Shown here in pieces: positions 23,795 to 34,706 of a stretch of DNA of 64,000 nt. Numbering within the stretch: position 1 is the stretch's first letter; each line of letters opens with the position of its first letter. Below the pieces are notes generated by a model that did no database searches, had not been told where the DNA came from, and was given only the letters and a program-made list of their open reading frames with translations. Source of the stretch: Aphrophora alni (lineage: Eukaryota > Arthropoda > Insecta > Hemiptera > Aphrophoridae); the NCBI GenBank assembly GCA_963513935.1, contig OY740772.1:12618098-12682097 (forward strand). The letters run 5' to 3'. A program made the translations under genes and the position numbers.

Positions 23795-25306
23795 TTAGTC
23801 ATTCCAAATATTCAATTGATTACAACAATTATAAATTATCCATTTTTTTCGATGGTTCCCCGATTGGTGAAACATTTTGTAAAATATAGCCTGCATTCTT
23901 AACAAAATTACAACGTTAACTACTTCTGTCCACATGGACAGTTTGTCTTGCCCAGTCATCACAACAGACCCTTTCCTAACAAAAGATCTCCCTTTGTTAT
24001 TGTCTCGGAGTGTTGACAAAATACCTTTCTCTTTCTCCCTTACAGACATATCTACATTTCTCTTTCTCTCAAACATCTTAGAATCCAATGACCTAATTTC
24101 AACATCTGTTAGTTTAGGAATACTAACCCCACCATTCTTATATACTAGTACAAAGCCTTCTTTTACTATTTCTACATTTTTATTTTCAAGATTATATTTA
24201 AAGTTAGATTTCTCACAAAAACTTTTAATTTCTTGTTCTTGGGTTTGAAAGATACTCTTAAATTTTATCATTACATAATTTTCAAACTCTACATTTTTAT
24301 GACCCACTTGTTTTTTAAAATAAACAGCTGATACCTTCGTTATTAGATTATTTACTTTTACTTTGTTTTTCAAATTACTTATACCTATTCCAACCCCACT
24401 AGACATATTAATTTCAACATTATTTGCTGTTTCTGGATATACCTTGTTACCTAACCCATTATTCATCTTTTTAGCAATTTCTTGAACACAGTCATTTACA
24501 CAATTATCCTCTATTATTATCAAATCATTTGACATGTTATTTATTTCATTAAAACTGTTAATTTCAATTTCAGCTATTGCTTGATTTAAATTATTATCTA
24601 AATTATTAATATTTTCTACTAAAACACCTTCTACATTATTTATCCATTCAAATTCTACTTTTTTCTCACAATAGCTTACTTCAATTTCTACTTTATTATT
24701 AGTTTCCATTACATTACTTTCCATTTTAAGATTCTGTTCTAATTTTACATAATCTGATTTTATTTCAACCCTAATTTCTTCAAATTTTTTACACATTGCT
24801 TCTTTTAAGTTTAAATTATCTTGTCTTAGTTCTAATTTACTCTGTTTCAGGTCATTATCTATCTTATCAAGTTTAACATTATTCTGTTCAAGTTTAATAT
24901 TAAAATCTTCCAGTTTAGCATTGATTTCCAGCTTATTTTGATCAAATTTATTACTTATTTCTTTTAATTCCAAATTGTTTTGATCAAACCTATTATTTAT
25001 ACATTCAAACTTCTTATCATTATCTCGTTTAAATTCTAGAATATTCTGTTCAATTTTATTATTTGTTTCTAATCTACTTTGTTTAATATCATTACTTATA
25101 CATTCAAATTTTTTATCATTGTCTAAACTACCCTGATCAATTTTATTGTTTAACACTACATTGTTTTGCCTTGTTTCTTTCATCATTTCTTCTAACATTC
25201 TCATTACTTTATCATCTCTATCTACTTTATCCTGTTCACCAATCCTAACCTGTTCAATTACCCTAACCTCTTCAGCCTTTAGATTATTATTATTAGTATC
25301 CTCCAT
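23795..25306 (-). CDS. Coiled-coil gag-like protein of the LTR element
   Basis: 503 codons starting with ATG at 25304-25306, 260 bp inside the 5' LTR, the usual place for gag. Residues about 20-200 are very rich in Asn, Lys, Glu, Leu and Gln with heptad-like spacing and internal repeats (NDKKFECI occurs twice; NKFDQN, NKIEQN and NNLELKE variants recur), predicting a long coiled coil for multimerisation. The middle is Asn- and Glu-rich. Residues about 320-400 (YFKKQVGHKNVEFENYVMIK and onward) look globular. No protease or RT motif follows. No intact CCHC zinc knuckle is present in frame; a decayed one is visible in another frame at 23871-23912, so the C-terminus may be frameshifted. The role is inferred from position: nucleocapsid-type structural protein. 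No known family is recognised beyond this. Confidence 0.75.
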   Translation of the reverse strand: MEDTNNNNLKAEEVRVIEQVRIGEQDKVDRDDKVMRMLEEMMKETRQNNVVLNNKIDQGSLDNDKKFECISNDIKQSRLETNNKIEQNILEFKRDNDKKFECINNRFDQNNLELKEISNKFDQNKLEINAKLEDFNIKLEQNNVKLDKIDNDLKQSKLELRQDNLNLKEAMCKKFEEIRVEIKSDYVKLEQNLKMESNVMETNNKVEIEVSYCEKKVEFEWINNVEGVLVENINNLDNNLNQAIAEIEINSFNEINNMSNDLIIIEDNCVNDCVQEIAKKMNNGLGNKVYPETANNVEINMSSGVGIGISNLKNKVKVNNLITKVSAVYFKKQVGHKNVEFENYVMIKFKSIFQTQEQEIKSFCEKSNFKYNLENKNVEIVKEGFVLVYKNGGVSIPKLTDVEIRSLDSKMFERKRNVDMSVREKEKGILSTLRDNNKGRSFVRKGSVVMTGQDKLSMWTEVVNVVILLRMQAIFYKMFHQSGNHRKKWIIYNCCNQLNIWND

Positions 25307-25567
25307 TTTAATTATTATTATTATTAGTTTTTTAGTTTTAAATTTAAATTTTAGTTACCAAAATCATCATCCTAACCTGTTCACTATTATTTACAATTAT
25401 TATTCCTGAACCCATTTTTATCTTATCATATTTAACACAAAAAATTTTTTTTAAAAAAAAGAATCTTTCTTATCATTATAAAGAGAGTCCTTACCTTGAT
25501 TTTAAGAGTTTTCATTACCAAAATCACTGTACTTTCGACTAAAAAGGCCCACAGTTGCGGCGACATT
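25307..25567 (-). other. Leader of the LTR element (5' LTR to gag start)
   Basis: Contains a weak primer-binding-site candidate within two bases of the LTR (minus strand tgtcgccgcaactgtggg at about 25548-25565). It deviates from the canonical TGG start, so it may be mutated or not the true site. Confidence 0.4.
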
Positions 25568-27181
25568 TGTAATAATTCAAAAAAGAGATGATCTTAGTTT
25601 TTAATGTAATTAATTTGTTAATTTGCTCGACTATAGGGCGCCAGGTTTGCTTTAGCATACCAATTTTGAAAAAAGAATGAATTTAAATATTTAAAAGAAA
25701 GAAAAAATATTTGGGGTCGTAAGTTCTTTTCACAGTGTACTTACAGTGATATTTGGTATTTAATGAAAACACTTGTCTCTGAAATGTTAACATAAAGATT
25801 TATTAAACTATTAGACAGATATAAAGTTTGAATAGTCATATTCAACATCTTACACTAACACATCCTATCAAATTACTCCTATTAAAATGATATTGATAAG
25901 AAAAAGATCTGAATAAAGTTTATTTACTGACGTTATCTTACTTGTTGCAACATACAAATAAAAAATGAATTTAATTGAAATAAGAATTGCATCCTTTTAA
26001 ATTAATGCAAGTTATATTGTTTTACTGCATATCAGAAAATTTATAATTTGTTTTCTTCATAAAGTTTTAAGTTTAAGGATTTACCTTTTTTTATTAAAAT
26101 TCTAATCATCTATATATTCTATATCTAATATTGAACAACACAAATTCTATCAAATTCATACATAGTTTAAAAATAAGAGTTTCTGAAACGTGGATACCAA
26201 ACACGTTATTGTTTCGTTGAAAACACTTTGAATCCGTGGTTGACTTCTCCTATTGTCCAAGACACCATGATCCCGCCTCGTGGAAATGCTCTCTCCCTTA
26301 TGATGACATCCTCGAATCGTTTCTCCCTTTGTTTTATAGAATTCATATTTATTTTCTATTTATTAAAATGAAAATTAATATTCATTTAAATTAAAATTTC
26401 TTTTGATATTTCTCACAAATAACAGTCTTGTCTATAAATATTATCAACTCAGCATTAACACTGAAACACTGAACGTTCATGTCTCATTCTACAAGTTTAT
26501 ACATTGGTTTAAAAGTTCACTATTTATAACAATCACGTTCAATACTTTGAATATGGGTTTATAGTCCTATTGTCCAGAAAATATTCAAAACTCAAACCTT
26601 TGACTCATGGAAGCCATTGCAAAGAAAAACCGCATGGTAATTCATTCTACTATATAACAAAGTCTCTCGTAAAGTCAGTCTCTAACAATTCTTTGTACAC
26701 TGATTTTTCACTGTCTATACCTTATGTCAATATCAACTCTATTGTCCCTTCTAAATTATAAAATCTTACATTCTATCGGTTTTTTTATTGTTCTATTTGA
26801 CAACGCACAAACGTCGAAATACGTCTGAACCCTTCAATCACTGAGCTGAGACTCTTTTAGAAACAACCTGTCACTCCTAACGCTGGACTTAGACTGCCGT
26901 TACCATGAGGCAAATTCTCACTTCCGAAAAGCGTTCCTTCCGGTCACTGTTCAACATTTTACCGCACTGCCGTAAAATACAAATAAATTACATTTTATAA
27001 CAAACAAACTAAATTACATTAAAATTAAACATAATAATTCATATTGTTGTCTTGAAAATCCATTTTTCTTTTATTAATGAAGTTACTACATTTAATTTAT
27101 TATTTGAATCTCTTATCCGTTTGGCTTAACCGCGTCTTTTAAATGAGTCTATTTTAATATCTGACTTTTCACATTGTCACA
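25568..27181 (-). repeat. LTR, right copy (5' LTR of the element)
   Basis: 1,614 bp, TG...CA ends. It aligns to the left LTR at a constant offset of 6,664 bp from about position 25,620 onward, with no indel and no substitution noticed. Confidence 0.95.
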
Positions 27182-27185
27182 AACT
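27182..27185. repeat. Target-site duplication, right copy (aact)
   Basis: Exact repeat of 18899-18902, directly after the terminal CA of the right LTR. Confidence 0.85.
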
Positions 27186-29139
27186 TTATTTTGCCAAGCT
27201 TCAGGTACTTGAGTATACTCACTGGATCTCTCAACAATGGTCACTCATAACGTTCTTAACAAGTTAAATAAGATTTCCAGTCAATGTATATTTTTATATT
27301 ATAAACAAGTCCTGTATACATTAATAGAAAACACTTGTAATCCTATCTCAAAACTTGTCTAACCTATGGTGGTTTGGAATGCAAGCTTAGTAGCAAATTA
27401 CAGCAACCGGAACTTGATGTGCCGACCACATAAGTTGTCTACCAGGCCCAGGCCCTATAAACTGCTAAGGGTTGATTTGTTTTTACTTTATAGAAGTCAT
27501 CGGAAATAAAGACTAATATATAGTAATATATAAAATAAGTTAATTTCTGTTCATTTACCAAAAGGAATGTTTTGATAGAGGTAAAGAATAATTTCATACA
27601 AAAGTACGAACACGTTTAAAATTACAAAATGAAAATTAGTTTTAAAACTGATTATGTTTTTATTTGTTTAAATTTTAAAGGTGGCCTATATTTTTATACA
27701 ATTTACAGCTTGTGTTTTCTACCAGTTTACTAAAATAAATACATATTGATGTCAGTAGCTGTGTGGCAACCTCAGGGAATACAATAAAATCGCTCAAAAC
27801 ATCATATTCATAAAGTGCATTTCACATTTAACATATTGGATGATGTTTTTATGAAATATCAAAATGTATTTGTAAGCTGGTTTTATGTTTGTAATTGAGA
27901 ATAGTAATGTAACTAAATTATCCTGTTAATTCACGATTTTACTCATTTTGTTCTGGAATTTTTATTACATAATGATTTTTAATTTTTACCTAAATTTACC
28001 GAGATGACGTAGTGACAAACATTTTAAAACTTTAAATGGTCCACAGAAATCACAAATACTGTAATCAAACCAGGTTCAAGATGGGGATTGGCTGATGACT
28101 TAAGAATCCTTCAAGAATAAGAGCAAACACAGGTGGTGGGACAGATTGGAACATGTACAGAACAATAAACTTTGAAAAATCTCTATATCGATGGATCAGA
28201 ACAAAAAAAAGGAAGAATGGGAGATAAAGGATCTGATTTTAATCTCAGGTAAAACTCATCCTATTTAAGTTGAGATACATTCAATAAATCTGTGCATCAG
28301 GAAAAATCTTAAGAATTCAAAGATCTATTAGATCAAACAGTCAGGCAGCTCTCAAAACTTAATTTATAAACTTTCAAGTCAAGGTTGGTCTGGGTATGTC
28401 TTCAAAACCAATCAATCAAATATTTTATTTGTTGTAGACAATTTACAATTGTATAACAAACGTCAAAACATAACATTATATAGTACTTTACAATAAAGGT
28501 TATTTAGAAATTAACATATTATTATAACAAAGCAAAATTAAGTTACAGAGATAGCAATGACTATAAACCTTAACCAGCTGGTAAAAAACAATAAGTATCT
28601 TGCTGAAAATGCATATCACTTTGGAATATGTAAAGAGGCTGACATCACAGGACTTGAACCATTTTTGAAATACCCAGTACCTATTTTACAAAATATTATA
28701 ATGGTCTAAAACAGGACCTGAAATCCACTTATTGATGACAACATTTTGGTCTCGGACAATTCAAAAGTTTATTGATTTCTCTACTAAAAGAGGTAAGCTA
28801 CTTACATTTCTCAGTGAACTACTTACTACCTTAGTGGGTAATTTCTGCTGTTTTCGCAGACTCCTCAGACAAGAGTAACGGCTAAATCCTGGCTATCTAA
28901 CTCCTAGTCCCTTGCATACGCAAGATTGTTATATCTTGGCAAAATATTTCACTTTATAGAAAAAAGAATTTTTGTTCTTTGTCTTTTAAAGGAGGGAGGG
29001 GGAAAGCATAGAGATGAAGGTGGAAGTGAGGGATATCCCCACTACAACTTAAAACCAAATTTTCTTCTTTTTTTTTACTGTGAGGTTAGGATAAAAATAC
29101 ATTTTAAGAGGAGTCTCTTACCTCAAAATTAATTTTTAC
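27186..29139. other. Intergenic, nothing recognised
   Basis: AT-rich, only short frames with no codon-level or motif support, and no splice-bounded exon seen. Confidence 0.5.
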
Positions 29140-29179
29140 AGTGCAACCTCCTTGTGTTTTCTTGTGTGACCCATGAATT

Positions 29180-29330
29180 CTGTATTTAATTATTCTGGGA
29201 GCTCAAAAAATTATGTTGTTGACTCAGCATGAGAAGGATCAATAGCGAATTCTGGTTGTTAAAAGCTAGATTTATGGCAAAGGAAATTCAAATCCGGCAC
29301 AGATTTAGGCTCACAATGGGCTACTCCGAA
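29180..29330 (+). mobile_element. SINE-like copy (same family as 13290 and 36210)
   Basis: Contains gggagctcaaaaaattatgt followed by tgttgactcagcatgag, matching the gggctcaaaaa...tgttgac block of the other copies. A second B-box-like aaattcaaatccgg lies at about 29285. Degenerate. Confidence 0.45.
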
Positions 29331-30319
29331 AATCTATTTGTTTTACAGTAAAACACCATCTTCTTCCAACATTATTTCAGTTTAGATGAATTGCCAACAT
29401 TGTCAATCTTGATTGAAAAGTATTGTTGGTGATCTTGTATTATTACTGTCTCATTACAAACATGAACCTTGAAATTGTATTTAGTCATTTGTAATCAAAA
29501 CATCAATTACTGATTATTATTGTGTAAAAATAAATTGTGAGTAAGTATCGTTTACTCGCTCAATCAGTCAGAACATATGAGCTTTACTTTTAAATTTACA
29601 AAAAAATTTGCATAATTTTTTTTTTCAAGCGTTGAAAAATATTTTCATGAATAATGCATTTTGATTATGAATTAAAAACTTAGAGCTTGTTTACATGATG
29701 CCTGTTTGTGTGTTGCATAACAACACCATGCCTTTAAGTTTTGGCGTGTTGGTATTGCTGCGTGTGTGTTGGCCTCCTGTGATTTATTTTGTAATAAACA
29801 TTTTGTATATAAATGGTTTTAAAGATGGCTAGTCAGTGTACAACAGAGAAATGTATTTTTTACATAAAAAAAGTGTGAAGACAGATCTGTTGAGGTTAAA
29901 AATAAATTATAAATTGAATAATACTGTAATGCATAATGTAGTTACTAAAGTAATAATAAGATTTAATAATTTTGTATTAGTATTTGGCATTGTGTGGATC
30001 ATTTTGTCCAAAATCGTAAAATTTCTATAGTTATAAACTTATTTTTGTATTTGCAAAACAAATTTTAGAAAGTAATATTAATGATAAAAATGATGAGAGG
30101 TCAGACAAGATGGATGAAGGGTGTTGCAAGCGATATCTTCCAGCTGTGATAAAAAAGCAAGAAATTAATAACTATCACCAATAAAATGGTACATTTAGGC
30201 ATTTACCATCATTTTTGACAAGGCATTCTTGTTTTGTTTTTTTGTGGGGTTTCAGAAATTTGCTTTAACTATAGTTTTTTGGCTAAGTGTAGTTTGGGGT
30301 ATCCAAAAACATATTTAAT

Positions 30320-30480
30320 TTTTTGGTGAGGGTAGGGGTCGTGAGGCCACAAGCCTTTTTCCACTGCAACCTATTGTGGGAAAAGCCCATTAAATTCTTA
30401 AGTTTCCACAGAAATTGAACCCAGTTTCTCTCCCTTGCCAAGCAGTAGTAGTAACCAACTTGGAGGCCACCAATTTATAG
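30320..30480 (-). mobile_element. tRNA-derived SINE-like sequence
   Basis: Minus strand: ggtggcctccaagttggtta, then a B-box-like actgggttcaatttc about 45 bp later. The spacing suits an A/B-box tRNA head. No cloverleaf with a closed acceptor stem, so it is not a tRNA gene. Confidence 0.45.
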
Positions 30481-31240
30481 TTTCCCTTAAAATAACAATA
30501 CTCTGTTTTTTTGTTTTTTTAGTATTCTCCTGCCATTCATTTCTATGAAACGTTTTCTGTTTATCTGTTATTTCTCAATAAACACTACTATTACGTCATG
30601 AAACGGTGCTTACTTCAATGTAAATAAACTGACCTAAACTGCATTTGGGGAGACGATAATAGAAACAAACTGAAATGAGTGACGGGAGGATAACTGAATA
30701 GAACCAAATGTTTCGCCATAAACCTGTCCATATAGTTTTTTCTTGGCAACATCATTTAAAAATAATAAAACTTTAATTCATTCATTTTAAACTAATTTTA
30801 GAGTGAAATTACCTAAAAGCACGACATGAGGTAAAATATCGATCAATTACAGTAGGTCAGAAAAGGTTAGGTCAGGTTAAGTTTTACATTTAAAATGGAA
30901 TGACTAAAATCACTCCTTGAATATAAAATCTGTCCCAACCTCTTTGAGGGTGTTGAAAACAAAAAGAGAAGGAAAGGGGGGGAACATCTCAAGCTTTCAC
31001 ATTAGTTGAGAGGTTTTTTTGTTTTTTTACTATTGTCCACTTTTCGAAAAATGACCAAAATATTCACTTTAATAAATAATTTGTTTTTTTACCATTTACA
31101 AGAAAAGGGAGAAGTGGGTAACTATAGTTAAATATTTTATATATAACTATGAATATGAATGGATCCAAAAAATACATTATTAAATTTACATGTAAATGTT
31201 TTTTTAACTGTTTATTCTTTTCAAGCTTGTTATATAAAGA
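30481..31240. other. Intergenic, nothing recognised
   Basis: AT-rich with short T runs; no supportable exon or repeat. Confidence 0.45.
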
Positions 31241-31244
31241 TAAC

Positions 31245-31440
31245 AAAATCTCGCGGTTATCATCGCCTTATAAAAAAAGAAAGGGGGAAAAAAAAAAGAA
31301 AGGGAAAAAATAAAATAAATACCCCTAGTTTTCGTATACTTTAATAGTGTCAGGGTCGGAAGAAAACAAAAGTTGGTCAAGAGAGATCTGATAGAAAGTA
31401 ATCTCACCCAAGACTAAACAACAAAAGGTGTAGATCCTGC
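31245..31440 (+). repeat. Dispersed repeat 'A', copy 2
   Basis: Order: ccttataaaaaaagaaag, A/G-rich run, aataaatacccctagttttc, agggt, aaaagttggtcaagagag, then cacccaagactaaac and gtgtagatcc. The same order occurs at 34190-34345. Confidence 0.65.
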
Positions 31441-32549
31441 TCCTAGGGATTGTGAGCCTCTAGGGTAAATCATTCAAATCATTGAAAACAATTGATCTAC
31501 AAAAACTATTAGTTAGTTGCCTCAAAAACTGAGTGGATAGTATTTAATAAAAGTTTTTCGTTACCCTGAAAACTTTAAACCAAAAAAACTGTGGTTAAAT
31601 CATATTTCTGAAAAATGCCAACTATATGTATAAAATTAATACTGTGTTTTGAGTGTAGATCAACTCTCATTATCATTTTGACAAAACTAAGAGCCTAAAA
31701 TATTGGCCTTAGTTAGAAACCTAAAATAAGGGTTTGAACTAACCCAAAGCTGTTAAAATAAACTGTTTAAAGTTCAGAAAACCATATTTTACCAAAATTA
31801 CTTTTGAAATATTATTTTTATTTGTATATATAAATGATGGCAAATGTATATACACTATATCAATAATATGTGCTATTATATTACGGGTTGATATATAGAT
31901 TTTCAAATATCATAAACATATGTTCTTGTTTTTATTCTTATTATAAAATATGAAAATAAACTCTTTATTAAAGTCTGTGTCATAAATAATTAGAAAAGTA
32001 AAATAAATAACAGTGTGTTAAATTAATCATAAGTTAGATAAGTCACACTTAGTACTCACCGAAAACATAACCACACAATGCCTCATCACTTGTTCATGTT
32101 TTAGGGACAAAAATACTGTAATTTCTGCCTACACGGAACTTGTCAGTGTTCATTCACATTTTTAAAAAAATGTTTATATGTAGTTATATCTTAATATGTT
32201 TAGACACATAACTAACTGTTCTCTTTATATAATGCTCTCTGTTTACATTTTTTTACGTTGTATTTTGGTTGTTGTAAGTATTTTGTAGAATATTGTGTTA
32301 TTTCTACGTTTCTTATATTGTGATTTTATATAAGTAATCGTCACTAGATATAACAGTGATTTTAAAATTAGGTTAGTTTCAAATGCCATGCAAGTACATT
32401 CTTTAAAATCAATAATTATTTATGTAAGTGTTATTTTTATAAACGTTTTGAGCAATTCTTGTTTTACTGGTGAACTTTTATATGTGTTACTGGCAATAAA
32501 TATTAATTATGTATAAGTAAAACAATTGAACAGTTTGTTGTTTGTTATA
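31441..32549. other. Intergenic, nothing recognised
   Basis: AT-rich; no frame, repeat or motif that I can support. Confidence 0.45.
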
Positions 32550-32872
32550 TTAAAGTGCAGATGACTTGTATAGGAGCCTTTTCCATAGATCACAGAACGG
32601 CTTAGCTACCATGAGTTTTGCTACTGATTCTTTGTTAGCTAATCTGGAAGCCAAAGCATTATATTTTTGAGCTCCTCCCTTTCCAGCTGTGATAAACTTT
32701 GACATGAATTCATTAAAGCAGCTTGATCTATCTCTTTTCTTGGACATATTCTATTAAGATTGTAATTTCTGACTGAAACATCGTTGGGTACATTCCTATG
32801 CTGCTCAGGACTGCCTCCTTGTACTCCTGTTCCACTCTTTGTTTTAGAACTTTCTGATAACCATTCTAGCTC
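32550..32872 (-). pseudogene. Unidentified coding remnant, frameshifted
   Basis: On the minus strand an acceptor-like ttgtccttgtag is followed by a frame reading ELEWLSESSKTKSGTGVQGG, then PEQHRNVPNDVSVRNYNL. After a one-base shift near 32745 it continues as MSKKRDRSSCFNEFMSKFI, then GAQKYNALASRLANKES and PFCDLWKRLL, ending with a stop at 32550. The composition looks like real protein rather than random AT-rich translation, and the two frames abut. I do not recognise a family. It may be a pseudogene, a transposon ORF fragment or an exon; lack of a clean frame favours decay. Confidence 0.4.
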
Positions 32873-33317
32873 TACAAGGACAACAAATCAACTATTACTT
32901 CAGGGTATTTTAATTTTCCTTCATGTTTCAAATATAAATATTAAATCCTTCTTAATCAATACTTCATTCAGTCTAATTCAAACTCTAAATATTATTTTTG
33001 TAAACAACTTTCTCAACATGAAGGTCATATTGATTATGTGAGCAAAGACCTGGTTATGCGGAAATAGCTTTTTTAGTAAACAAGCTCATTCAAAGGTTTT
33101 AATCATTTTTAATCAAATCTCAAAATTATAAAATGATTTGTCATAATTAGTAGACAAAATTGGGTTAAATTTGACTCAAACTAGTTTTTACTAATCTTTA
33201 GTTATGATTGTACATAAAATCATTTTGTAGCCTACCATGGCAATCCATAGTTACTTACTAATCCACTTTGAACGCATAGTCTTCCCAGCACTTTTTATGT
33301 TTAGTCATAGTGAGGTA

Positions 33318-33836
33318 ATTGTTTACAATTACTTTGTCACCTCTAACTTCTTTAGTATTTAGATATGTTATCAACAATGGACAACAAATAACAGATAAAC
33401 ATGTTTTAAGGCCCGGAACAACTAGAAAATACCAGTTACACAGGGTCAAAGTCTTATCAATGCTGCGATATGAAGTGGTCCTTTGCGGTCAGTTCTAATG
33501 GCGTCGTGTTCCAGTTTCAATCCGTTTACCTACGAAAGGTTTGGCCAGGTGGTTATATATAGCTACCTGGCCAAACCTGTCATGATAGCCTATATAATTA
33601 TCTCGCAAGTAAGTATTATTAACTTAAATATACAATACGATAGGTTTGGGCTGGTGGATGGGTCGGTTCTACTGGGAGTGACCAGTAGCTCATCTGAAGA
33701 CGACTTCTAAAGTAAGTATCCCACTTTTTTTACTTTTCTGGGTCATAATAAATGTTATTCCTTTATTTACAAACATAAATATGTCAAATGTCTTCTTACT
33801 AAAAAAGTTAGAGGTGACAAAGTAATTGTAAACAAT
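33318..33836. mobile_element. Inverted-repeat element with 40-bp arms
   Basis: 33318-33357 and 33797-33836 are inverted repeats matching at 39 of 40 positions (core aggtgacaaagtaattgtaa). The 519-bp unit contains a second hairpin at 33537-33578 and two short open stretches (MASCSSFNPFTYERFG near 33500 and RFGLVDGSVLLGVT...EDDF-stop ending at 33710). Non-autonomous DNA element or fold-back element; class unknown. Confidence 0.65.
33537..33578. repeat. Perfect 14-bp-arm hairpin
   Basis: aggtttggccaggt pairs exactly with acctggccaaacct across a 14-bp AT-rich loop. It lies inside the inverted-repeat element. Confidence 0.9.
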
Positions 33837-34189
33837 ATCCCATAGTGATCTTGAGCAGCGATCTTCCTTTCTGTATCCTTGTAACTGTCTTATTTTCGTA
33901 TTGAGTAGTTTAAAAAAATCAATACTATACTGAACAATATTAAAATATTTTTTTAAACAAAATCTAATAGGCTAAAAATTCCTCACCAATCCAAGATTTT
34001 TACATTTAAAGAAATGTGTGATCAAATTTAATCAAAACAAAGAGTCCTGTTTGATCCAGTACTTCTCACTTTGTACCCAAGAGGTTCCAAGTTCAATACT
34101 TACCACAATGGAACATTGCTTCAAGGATTTATTTATTAATAGATTTTTTTCTTCTTGTTTAAAAGCAAAAAACCTTTTGGTCATCATTA

Positions 34190-34400
34190 CCTATAAAAGA
34201 AAGAAGAAAAGAGCATAAATAAAAACCCCTAACTCTCAAATACTCTGAAAGCATAAGGGTGAAAAAAGAAAAAGAGTTGGTCAAGAGAGGAAAGATGAAA
34301 GAGAGGGATCTAACCCAAGACTACATGAAAAAAATGTGTAGATCCAGTTCAACAGGTCAGCCACACCCGCTCTCAATACGACTGAGCCCCTAAGGGTATT
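34190..34400 (+). repeat. Dispersed repeat 'A', copy 3
   Basis: Contains cctataaaagaaagaagaaa, aaataaaaacccctaactc, agagttggtcaagagagg, gatctaacccaagactacat and gtgtagatcc in the same order as copy 2. A B-box-like ggttccaagttcaatac lies about 110 bp upstream (34085), so this family may also be tRNA-headed. Confidence 0.65.
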
Positions 34401-34663
34401 TATTTATAGAATCAAATACATTTGTAAAAAACTTTTATCTATTTCTATAAAACTCAATGGATAGTTATTAAAAATTTTATTTTTATTGCGCTCAGTTTAA
34501 GAAGAGTTGCTCAAAACTATATTATGTTGTTAAATAATGTTTCAGGACATATTGTATTGTGTTACATTTTGTTATTACAACTTCAATTATATTCCTAGAT
34601 AAGTCTGAACACAATTAAATTGTGTTGTATTTTAATAATTAGCCTATATGTTTGCAGTTTATA

Positions 34664-34668
<5 letters not shown>

Positions 34669-34704
<36 letters not shown>
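34669..34704. repeat. (TA)n microsatellite
   Basis: About 18 uninterrupted TA units. Confidence 0.95.

Positions 34705-34706
<2 letters not shown>

Larger units (their letters stand above)
18903..27181 (-). mobile_element. Complete gag-only LTR retrotransposon (about 8.3 kb)
   Basis: Two LTRs (18903-20517 and 25568-27181) flank 5.05 kb of internal sequence, with a perfect 4-bp target duplication outside. The single long ORF and LTR polarity (TGTGACA start, TTACA end) place the element on the minus strand. Sense order: 5' LTR (27181 to 25568), a 260-bp leader, gag-like ORF, 3.3 kb without ORF, 3' LTR. Termini TG...CA and a 4-bp duplication are typical of Ty3/gypsy or BEL/Pao elements; the TGTGACA start leans to Ty3/gypsy, but no pol is present to classify it. 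A leader segment right after the 5' LTR (minus strand tgtcgccgcaactgtggg) is a weak primer-binding-site candidate, and ttgtggggttt before the 3' LTR is a weak polypurine-tract candidate. Without protease, RT or integrase it must depend on a helper. Confidence 0.9.

Noticed and set aside
23934..25409. Plus-strand frames of 104 and 87 codons opposite the gag ORF
   Set aside because: Shadows of the coiled-coil ORF.
31159..31407. Overlapping short frames on both strands near 31.2-31.4 kb
   Set aside because: They lie in the A/G-rich part of dispersed repeat 'A'.
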